From positions 1-6,047 of the forward strand of contig CAIMEK010000713.1 of assembly GCA_903839965.1 (NCBI GenBank): DNA of 6,047 bases, written 5' to 3'. This stretch comes from an uncultured Acetobacteraceae bacterium. Its GTDB lineage: Bacteria; Pseudomonadota; Alphaproteobacteria; Acetobacterales; Acetobacteraceae. The first letter of the stretch is position 1, and every line of letters begins with the position of its first letter. The position numbers were made by a program, and so were the translations under genes. Below are positions 1 through 4,881 of the stretch, one piece after another. The notes under the pieces are model-generated. The model worked only from the letters and a program-made list of their open reading frames with translations. It was not told the origin of the DNA and ran no database searches.

Positions 1-663
1 CGGCGGCAACGCCACCGGCGGCGCCGCCAGCGGCAGCGGCCGGGCCATCGCCTGCTCGGCCATCCCCAGCGCGTCCTGCGCCGCATTCCACGCCGCCTCC
101 GCCGACTGCCCCGCGCGCGGATAGACCGGGGCGGCCAGGGTGAGCAGGTCGGTGACGTTGTCGAAGATGGCATACAGCGTCGGCCGCGCCAGCAACGCAT
201 CCGGCACGTCGATGCTGGCCTGGTTCTTTGCCGGCAGGCGCTCCATCAGGCGCACCATGTCGTAGCCCAGGTAGCCGATCAGCCCGCCGCACATCGGCGG
301 CAGGCCTTCCGGCAGGACCAGGCGCGATTCGTTCACCACCGCGCGCAGGCTGTCCAGCGCCGGCCGCTCGTCCGCGACGAAGGCGAAGGGCGCGGACAAG
401 GCGTGGCGGTTCAGCTCCGCCCGTCCGCCGCGGCAGCGCCATACCAGGTCGGGCTGCAGCCCGATGATGGAATAGCGGCCCCGGCTGGCGCCGCCCTCCA
501 CGCTTTCCAGCAGGAACGTATTGGGCTTGCCGTGCGCCAGCTTGAGGAAGGCGGCCACCGGGGTTTCCAGGTCGGCCACGGCGCGTCGCCACAACAGGGT
601 GCCGCGCCCTTGCTCGTAGTCCTGCCTGAACTCGGCATAGCCGGAGGGGGCGTCGGCATCCAT
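1..663 (-). CDS. trpE: Anthranilate synthase component I, N-terminal part (cut by left edge)
   Basis: TrpE makes anthranilate from chorismate, the first committed step of tryptophan synthesis. It works in the cytoplasm with the glutamine amidotransferase TrpG. The 221 visible residues cover the N-terminal (Anth_synt_I_N-type) domain. Recognisable blocks are LLES at 51-54, the family's tryptophan feedback-site motif, then SRGRYSIIG at 60-68 and GGLIGYLGYDMVRLMERLP at 126-144. The chorismate-binding catalytic domain would lie beyond the window edge. The ATG at 663-661 is preceded by GAGGA (678-674) at 10 bases and is the only plausible start, since the next Met is residue 124. The gene begins 29 bases after the ppiD stop, with no terminator or leader peptide between, so it is probably co-transcribed with ppiD. 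The related PabB and TrpE/G fusions are less likely given the LLES motif, but the missing C-terminus prevents certainty about a fusion. Confidence 0.93.
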   Translation of the reverse strand, partial: MDADAPSGYAEFRQDYEQGRGTLLWRRAVADLETPVAAFLKLAHGKPNTFLLESVEGGASRGRYSIIGLQPDLVWRCRGGRAELNRHALSAPFAFVADERPALDSLRAVVNESRLVLPEGLPPMCGGLIGYLGYDMVRLMERLPAKNQASIDVPDALLARPTLYAIFDNVTDLLTLAAPVYPRAGQSAEAAWNAAQDALGMAEQAMARPLPLAAPPVALPP

Positions 664-692
664 CGGTCGGGGTTCCTCGCTGGACGAAACGA

Positions 693-2606
693 TCAATCGG
701 TGCGGGTCATCGAATCGAGCACCGTTCGGTTCACCTGCGGCTTGGCACGCTCGCGCACGGCGGTGGCGTAGACGCCCTCCATGTCGCTGGCGATCGCCTG
801 GTTGAGCGCCTCGCGCACCTGGCCATAGCCGATCGGGTCGTTGGCCGGGTCGGGGTTCTCGATGTCGCGCAGCACCGCCACCATGAAACCGTCGGCGGTT
901 TCCACCATGGTCGGCTCGCCGGGCTTCAGGCTGAACAGCGGGTTGATGAGCTGCGCCGGCACCCCCTGGACGGGCGTGGCGCGGCCGGTCGGCGGCAAAT
1001 GCAGCACCGGCAGGCCGGCGGCGGCCGTCTCCAGGCTCTGCCCGCCCTTGACCGCCGCGAGGATATTCGCCGCGGTCGCTTCCTGGGTGTGACGGATGGC
1101 ATCGCGGGTCCAGTCCGAGCGCACGGCATCGATGACCTTGGCGATCGGCCGGGGCGTCGGCGGGTCGATATCTTCCACCGTGACGGCGAAATAGCCCGCG
1201 CCGGCGCCCTCGGCTCCGGCCGGGACGAGTTTCGGCAGATCGCCCTTTTTCATCTGGAAAGCCGCCTGGATCAGGGCGTTGCGCACCTCCTCATTGCCGG
1301 GGATCGGCGCCGGCTCGCCGGTCGGCGTATTGCCCTGCGCGTCCAGCGTGCCGGTGACCGCGGCCAGTCCCATGTCGCCCGGCAGGTTGTCGAGCGGCAC
1401 GCCGCCGGACAGCAGGTCCTCGATCTTGTTGGCGCGGTCGTACATCAGGTCCGACGCCTTGTCCGCGATCACGCGGCGGCGCAGTTCGTCGCGCGCCTGG
1501 TCCAGCGTCTTGACCGTGCCATCGGTCACCTTGGTGACCCTGAACGCATACCAGCCCAACGCGGTCTGCACCGGCGGCCCGACCGCATCGGCGGGCGCGT
1601 CGAACACGGCCGCGGCCAGTTCGGGGGAAGGGATCTGCTCGCGGGTGGAATCGCTCAGGTCGACCGGCGTGCCGCCTTCCTTGCCCGCTGCCGCCTGGAT
1701 CGCCGGCCAGTCGGCCCCGGCGAGCCACTGCGCCGCCAGCGCCTTCGCCTTCGCCTCGTCGGGCAGCAGCACCACCTCGGCGCTGCGCTTCTCGGGCAGG
1801 TTGTAGCCGGCCTTGGCCTGTTCGTAGGCGCCGCGCAGATCGTCGTCGGTCACCTGCACGTCCCCGGCGAGCGCATCGGGCGACAGGATCACCGCCTTGA
1901 TGCGGCGCATCTCGGGAGTCGAATACAGGTCCTTGTGATTCTCGTACCAGCGGTCGAGCTGCGCCGCGCTGGGCGCCGGCGGCGCGGGGGCCGCGGCGAA
2001 CGGCAGGTCCACCGCGTCGGCGGTGCGCTTTTCCTGCTGGAAGGCGTAGACCGCCTTGACCATCACGTCGGGCGCGACGGCGCCGGAATGCACCGTCTCC
2101 AGCACCTGGCGGTGCAGGATGTCCAGCCGCAACAGCGTCAGGAAGCGCGACTCCGTCAGGTTGTTGGTGGTCAGCGCCTGCTCGAATACCCGCCGGTCGA
2201 ACTTTCCGTCGGGGCCGCGGAAGGCGGGGATCTGCAACGTGGCCTGGCGGATCGCCTCATCCGGCACGACGATGCCCATCGCGACGGCGGCCTGGGACAG
2301 CGCGGTCTGGGTGATCAGCCGGTCCAGACTTTGCTGGGCAATGCCCCGCTTGATCTCGGGCGTCGGGTCGGTGCGCCCGCCCAGCATGCGCGTGACCTGC
2401 GCGAGCTGGCGATGATAGGCGTCCTGCAACTCCGGCAACTCGATGCGCTGGCCGCCCACGGTAGCCACCGAGGTGTCCGACATTCGGCCGGATATCAGCT
2501 GCAGAAGGTCGCTGCCGACGCCCCAGGCGACGAACAAAGCGATGAGAAACGCGAAAAACAGGCGCGCCAGCCACGAGTTCAGGCCGTTGCGGAGCATACC
2601 AAGCAT
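693..2606 (-). CDS. ppiD: SurA/PpiD-type peptidyl-prolyl isomerase-like periplasmic foldase, membrane anchored
   Basis: This 637-residue protein fits the PpiD family: inner-membrane-anchored chaperones that meet secreted proteins as they leave the SecYEG channel. Residues 12-30 (LARLFFAFLIALFVAWGVG) form one membrane helix after a short basic N-terminus, placing the rest in the periplasm. Residues about 45-190 are a helical SurA_N-like chaperone region. About 270-375 is a parvulin-type domain, ending in TALGWYAFRV. Two further segments (395-480 and 513-592) resemble parts of that domain. Both usual parvulin histidines look absent: KRSAEVVLL stands where RHIL is typical and GWYAFRV where GWHI is typical. 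It is therefore probably a chaperone rather than an active isomerase. The ATG at 2606 has GGGA six bases upstream; ATG 2597 is possible. The frame stays open to 3074, but that part is antisense to tpiA and unlike the family. It is divergent from tpiA and lies just upstream of trpE. Confidence 0.88.
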   Translation of the reverse strand: MLGMLRNGLNSWLARLFFAFLIALFVAWGVGSDLLQLISGRMSDTSVATVGGQRIELPELQDAYHRQLAQVTRMLGGRTDPTPEIKRGIAQQSLDRLITQTALSQAAVAMGIVVPDEAIRQATLQIPAFRGPDGKFDRRVFEQALTTNNLTESRFLTLLRLDILHRQVLETVHSGAVAPDVMVKAVYAFQQEKRTADAVDLPFAAAPAPPAPSAAQLDRWYENHKDLYSTPEMRRIKAVILSPDALAGDVQVTDDDLRGAYEQAKAGYNLPEKRSAEVVLLPDEAKAKALAAQWLAGADWPAIQAAAGKEGGTPVDLSDSTREQIPSPELAAAVFDAPADAVGPPVQTALGWYAFRVTKVTDGTVKTLDQARDELRRRVIADKASDLMYDRANKIEDLLSGGVPLDNLPGDMGLAAVTGTLDAQGNTPTGEPAPIPGNEEVRNALIQAAFQMKKGDLPKLVPAGAEGAGAGYFAVTVEDIDPPTPRPIAKVIDAVRSDWTRDAIRHTQEATAANILAAVKGGQSLETAAAGLPVLHLPPTGRATPVQGVPAQLINPLFSLKPGEPTMVETADGFMVAVLRDIENPDPANDPIGYGQVREALNQAIASDMEGVYATAVRERAKPQVNRTVLDSMTRTD

Positions 2607-2632
2607 AGGGGATCCCACGCGAAAAGCGCCGC

Positions 2633-2661
2633 ACCATAGGTCGCCGCCCCTTGGTTTGCCA
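2633..2661 (-). promoter_or_regulatory. Possible ppiD-trpE promoter
   Basis: On the minus strand, TGGCAA (2661-2656) and TATGGT (2638-2633) are separated by 17 bases, the normal spacing for a sigma-70-type promoter. TATGGT matches four of six consensus -10 bases and TGGCAA three of six at -35. Transcription would start near 2626, giving a leader of about 20 bases before the ppiD ATG. A promoter is expected in this 103-base divergent gap, but this exact site is only the best match by eye. Confidence 0.25.
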
Positions 2662-2666
2662 GCCTC

Positions 2667-2677
2667 CCTACGGTAGG
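2667..2677. repeat. Short inverted repeat in the ppiD/tpiA divergent region
   Basis: CCTAC and GTAGG are perfect 5-base arms around a single G. The dyad lies 33 bases before the tpiA ATG, between the two divergent genes, where a regulator could affect both. It is short enough to arise by chance. The tpiA Shine-Dalgarno AGGAG (2696-2700) lies outside it. Confidence 0.3.
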
Positions 2678-2709
2678 AGCGGGCACCGCCAACGCAGGAG
2701 CGACGCACG

Positions 2710-3441
2710 ATGGGCCAGCTGATCGCCGGAAACTGGAAAATGAACGGATTGCTGGCCGAGGCGATGGCGCTGGCGAAGGCCATCGCGAACGGCGCCGGCG
2801 GCCTGGCCTGCGACCTGCTGGTCTGCCCGCCCGCCACCGTCATCCGACCCGTTGGCGGGGCGCTCGCCGGCACGCCCGTCGCGGTCGGCGGCCAGGACTG
2901 CCACGCCGCCGTCAAGGGGGCGCATACCGGCGACCTCGCCGCCGCCATGCTGCGCGACGCCGGCGCGTGCTGGGTGATCCTCGGCCACTCCGAACGCCGC
3001 ACCGACCACGGCGAAACCGACGCCCAGGTGGCCGCCAAGGTCGCCGCCGCCGTCGCCGCCGGGCTCACCCCCATCGTCTGCGTCGGCGAGACCGAGGCCG
3101 AGCGCCTGGCCGGCCGGCAGGAGGCGGTGGTGGGAACCCAGCTCGCCGGGTCGCTGCCCGGGGATTTCGCCGGGGTGGTCGCCTATGAGCCGGTCTGGGC
3201 CATCGGCACTGGCCGCACGCCGACCGAGGCCGATGTCGCCGCCATGCACGTCTTTATCCGCGCCGTGCTGCTGCGCCGGCTCGGCCCGTCCGGGCAGGCC
3301 GTGCGCATCCTGTACGGCGGCTCAGTGAACCCGGGCAACGCGGTTGCGCTGATGGGCCTGCCGGAGGTGGGCGGCGCGCTGGTCGGCGGCGCCAGCCTGG
3401 TCGCGGCGAATTTTCTCGAGATCGCCCGCGCCGCCCGCTGA
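2710..3441 (+). CDS. tpiA: Triosephosphate isomerase
   Basis: TpiA interconverts dihydroxyacetone phosphate and glyceraldehyde 3-phosphate in glycolysis and gluconeogenesis. It is a cytoplasmic (beta/alpha)8 barrel, usually a dimer. All key residues are present. Asn8 and Lys10 lie in IAGNWKMNG, the electrophile His93 in ILGHSERR (90-97), and the general base Glu160 in AYEPVWAIGTG (158-168), which runs into the mobile loop 6. The phosphate-binding segments are YGGSV (202-206) and VGGAS (225-229). At 243 residues it is at the short end of the usual 245-255 and looks complete and functional. The ATG at 2710 follows AGGAG by nine bases, a good ribosome binding site. It is divergent from ppiD. The acetyltransferase gene starts within 30 bases of its stop with no clear terminator, so the two are probably co-transcribed. 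Confidence 0.98.
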   Translation: MGQLIAGNWKMNGLLAEAMALAKAIANGAGGLACDLLVCPPATVIRPVGGALAGTPVAVGGQDCHAAVKGAHTGDLAAAMLRDAGACWVILGHSERRTDHGETDAQVAAKVAAAVAAGLTPIVCVGETEAERLAGRQEAVVGTQLAGSLPGDFAGVVAYEPVWAIGTGRTPTEADVAAMHVFIRAVLLRRLGPSGQAVRILYGGSVNPGNAVALMGLPEVGGALVGGASLVAANFLEIARAAR

Positions 3442-3445
3442 TTGT

Positions 3446-3460
3446 GCCGGGGCCGCCGGC
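3446..3460 (+). other. Small GC-rich hairpin between tpiA and the acetyltransferase gene
   Basis: GCCGG (3446-3450) and CCGGC (3456-3460) can pair around the five-base loop GGCCG. The hairpin begins five bases after the tpiA stop and ends immediately before the candidate acetyltransferase starts at 3462 and 3471. There is no T-run, so it is not a classical terminator. It could lower translation of the downstream gene or be a chance product of high GC. Confidence 0.3.
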
Positions 3461-3470
3461 GATGGATGCC

Positions 3471-4277
3471 ATGATCGATCTGGACGCCTATTTCGCGCGC
3501 ATCGGCTACAGCGGTCCGCAGGCACCGACCCTGGCGACCCTGCGGGTGCTGCACGCCCTGCATCCGGCAGCGATTCCCTTCGAGAACCTCGATCCGCTGC
3601 TGGCGCGTCCGGTGTTGCTCGATATCGCCGCGGTGCAGGAGAAAATGGTCCGCCACCGGCGCGGCGGCTACTGCTTCGAGCAGAACCTGCTGTTCCGTTC
3701 GGTGCTGGAGCGACTCGGCTTCGCGGTTACCGGCCTGGCCGCGCGCGTGCTGTGGCGGATGCCGCCGGACCGGCCGCCGAACCCGCGCACCCACATGGTG
3801 CTGCGGGTCGATATCGACGACGCGCCCTGGCTGGCCGATGTCGGCTTCGGCGGCTACCTGTTCGCCGCCCCGTTCCGCCTCGCCGCCGACATCGAGCAGC
3901 GTACCGCCTCGGGGTTGCTGCGGCTGGTGCGCGACGACCCGGCCTGGACGATGCAGCTCAACCTCGCCGGGGCGTGGCAGGACGCCTACCGCTTCACCCT
4001 GGAGCCGCAGGCGCCGATCGATTACGAGGTCGCCAACTGGTACACCTCGACCCATCCCGCCTCGCGGTTCCGCACCAGCCTGCTGGCCGAGCGGTTGACG
4101 CCGCTGGTGCGCACCAGCCTGCTCAACACCCGCCTGGTTCGCCGGCATGCCGACGGACGGGTGGAGGCGGCGGTGCTGGACACCCCGGAGCGCCTGGCGG
4201 CGGCGCTGGCGGCGGAGTTCGACCTTGAGCTGCCCGCCGACCCGGCGGCCCTGTTCGCCCGCCTGCTGCCGCCCTGA
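3471..4277 (+). CDS. nat: Arylamine N-acetyltransferase (NAT family)
   Basis: NAT enzymes move an acetyl group from acetyl-CoA to arylamines, arylhydroxylamines or hydrazines in the cytoplasm, through an acetyl-cysteine intermediate. The Cys-His-Asp triad is complete: Cys68 in RRGGYCFEQN (63-72), His108 in PRTHMVLRV, and Asp123 in WLADVGFGG (120-128). Other family blocks are DAYFARIGY near the start, IPFENLD (35-41) and NWYTSTHPAS (189-198). The 268 residues suit the family (E. coli NhoA has 281). I chose the ATG at 3471 because it puts the triad at family positions (69/107/122 in NhoA). The ATG at 3462 and GTG at 3444 are in frame and possible, and none has a strong ribosome binding site. 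It lies between tpiA and secG, which are often closer neighbours in this group. Its G/C-rich codon use matches its neighbours, so recent transfer is not evident. The substrate cannot be read from sequence; some relatives act in secondary metabolism. Confidence 0.93.
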   Translation: MIDLDAYFARIGYSGPQAPTLATLRVLHALHPAAIPFENLDPLLARPVLLDIAAVQEKMVRHRRGGYCFEQNLLFRSVLERLGFAVTGLAARVLWRMPPDRPPNPRTHMVLRVDIDDAPWLADVGFGGYLFAAPFRLAADIEQRTASGLLRLVRDDPAWTMQLNLAGAWQDAYRFTLEPQAPIDYEVANWYTSTHPASRFRTSLLAERLTPLVRTSLLNTRLVRRHADGRVEAAVLDTPERLAAALAAEFDLELPADPAALFARLLPP

Positions 4278-4301
4278 TCCGCGCCCGCCGTCAGCGCACG
4301 C

Positions 4302-4330
4302 TTTCCAATCGGGCCGGTTGCGGCTAGAAG
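4302..4330 (+). promoter_or_regulatory. Possible secG promoter
   Basis: TTTCCA (4302-4307) and TAGAAG (4325-4330) are 17 bases apart, each matching four of six sigma-70 consensus bases. A start near 4337 would leave room for the secG ribosome binding site GGGGA (4349-4353). The 81-base gap after the acetyltransferase gene makes a separate promoter reasonable, but read-through from tpiA is also possible. Confidence 0.25.
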
Positions 4331-4358
4331 GCGCCGCCTGCCCTCTCCGGGGATTTTC

Positions 4359-4784
4359 ATGACCGCCGTCCTGCTCATCATTCACCTTTTCGTGACGCTC
4401 GCCCTGATCGGCGTCGTGCTGATCCAGCGCAGCGAGGGCGGCGGCCTGGGCGTCGGCACCTCGCAGGGCATGGGCTCGTTCATGAGCGGCCGCGGCACCG
4501 CCAACCTGCTCACCCGCACCACCGCCGTGCTGGCGGCCATGTTCTTCGCCCTGTCGCTGACGCTGGCGCTGCTCAACAAGGGCACCTCCGTGCAGCGCTC
4601 CATCCTTGACCTGCCGCCGGCGGGCAACACCGCTCCCGCCCTGCCGGCCGCTCCGGGCGGCATCGTTCCCGGCGGCACCGCTCCCGGCGGTTCCTCGCCG
4701 GCGCCGACCCCGGCCCCGGCGCCAGCTGCCCCCGCGCCCGCCGCCCCCGCTATCCCTGGCGGGCCATCGGTGCCGACCCGCTGA
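4359..4784 (+). CDS. secG: Protein translocase subunit SecG
   Basis: SecG is the small accessory subunit of the SecYEG channel in the inner membrane and speeds SecA-driven export of unfolded proteins. The 141 residues show two membrane helices (about 3-22 and 53-72). Between them is the conserved cytoplasmic loop, with VVLIQRSEGGGLG (19-31) and a Ser/Gly-rich stretch followed by NLLTRTTA (49-56), the family signature. From about residue 85 to the end the protein is a low-complexity Pro/Ala/Gly tail, expected on the periplasmic side. It makes the protein longer than the 110-residue E. coli SecG; such tails are frequent in proteobacterial SecG. The ATG at 4359 follows GGGGA by five bases and gives the normal N-terminus. 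A strong hairpin starts eight bases after the stop. ppiD, whose product acts at the same translocon, is on the opposite strand about 1.7 kb away. Confidence 0.95.
   Translation: MTAVLLIIHLFVTLALIGVVLIQRSEGGGLGVGTSQGMGSFMSGRGTANLLTRTTAVLAAMFFALSLTLALLNKGTSVQRSILDLPPAGNTAPALPAAPGGIVPGGTAPGGSSPAPTPAPAPAAPAPAAPAIPGGPSVPTR
4653..4697 (+). repeat. Three 15-base tandem repeats in the secG tail
   Basis: Three successive imperfect 15-base units encode PGGIV, PGGTA and PGGSS (residues 99-113 of SecG). Each starts with a CCG or CCC proline codon and two glycine codons. They lead into a Pro/Ala run (APTPAPAPAAPAPAAPA). The tail probably grew by slippage-type duplication and is expected to vary between strains. 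Confidence 0.6.
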
Positions 4785-4792
4785 CCCCGGCC

Positions 4793-4815
4793 AGGCGTGC
4801 GCGAGGCGCACGCCT
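4793..4815 (+). terminator. Perfect 10-bp hairpin after secG, probable terminator
   Basis: AGGCGTGCGC (4793-4802) pairs perfectly with GCGCACGCCT (4806-4815) around the three-base loop GAG. It starts eight bases after the secG stop. No T-run follows (the next bases are CCCATCAG), so it is not a textbook intrinsic terminator. U-poor hairpins do occur in high-GC bacteria, where they may terminate, help Rho-dependent termination or protect the mRNA 3' end. Confidence 0.6.
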
Positions 4816-4843
4816 CCCATCAGCCGCCATGCCGCCGCCGCAA

Positions 4844-4873
4844 TTTCCGTCGACTCGGCCAGGCCGCTATACC
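4844..4873 (+). promoter_or_regulatory. Possible pyrG promoter placed for a leaderless mRNA
   Basis: TTTCCG (4844-4849) and TATACC (4868-4873) are 18 bases apart; TATACC matches four of six -10 bases and is the most AT-rich patch in this gap. Transcription normally begins six to eight bases after the -10 box, here 4880-4882, which is at the pyrG ATG (4882). No Shine-Dalgarno sequence precedes that ATG. The -35 match is weak. Confidence 0.35.
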
Positions 4874-4878
4874 GGCCT
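4861..4878. repeat. 18-base near-palindrome over the pyrG -10 region
   Basis: AGGCCGCTATACCGGCCT reads as the same sequence on both strands except for one C/C mismatch on either side of the central TATA. The arms are AGGCCG (4861-4866) and CGGCCT (4873-4878). It covers the candidate -10 box and ends three bases before the pyrG ATG, so it is well placed to be an operator or, if transcribed, a hairpin. Confidence 0.45.
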
Positions 4879-4881
4879 CCC

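Noticed and set aside
2609..2616. GGGATCCC palindrome before ppiD
   Set aside because: It is an eight-base palindrome whose GGGA half serves as the ppiD ribosome binding site. It is too short to claim as an operator.
999..2639. 546-codon plus-strand open frame opposite ppiD
   Set aside because: It lies almost wholly antisense to ppiD, is rich in Arg, Gly, His and Gln, and shows no recognisable domain. Long antisense frames are expected in high-GC genes because few AT-rich stop codons arise.
2607..3074. Upstream extension of ppiD by 156 codons
   Set aside because: The extension is antisense to tpiA and unlike PpiD family proteins. The ATG at 2606 gives the expected short basic N-terminus before the membrane helix and has a GGGA ribosome binding site.
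2668..3249. 193-codon minus-strand open frame opposite tpiA
   Set aside because: It is antisense to a complete triosephosphate isomerase with all catalytic residues, and its Gly/Ala-rich translation matches nothing I recognise.
4329..4339. AGGCG-C-CGCCT inverted repeat before secG
   Set aside because: Five-base GC arms are common by chance in this composition, and it overlaps the presumed transcription start without other support.
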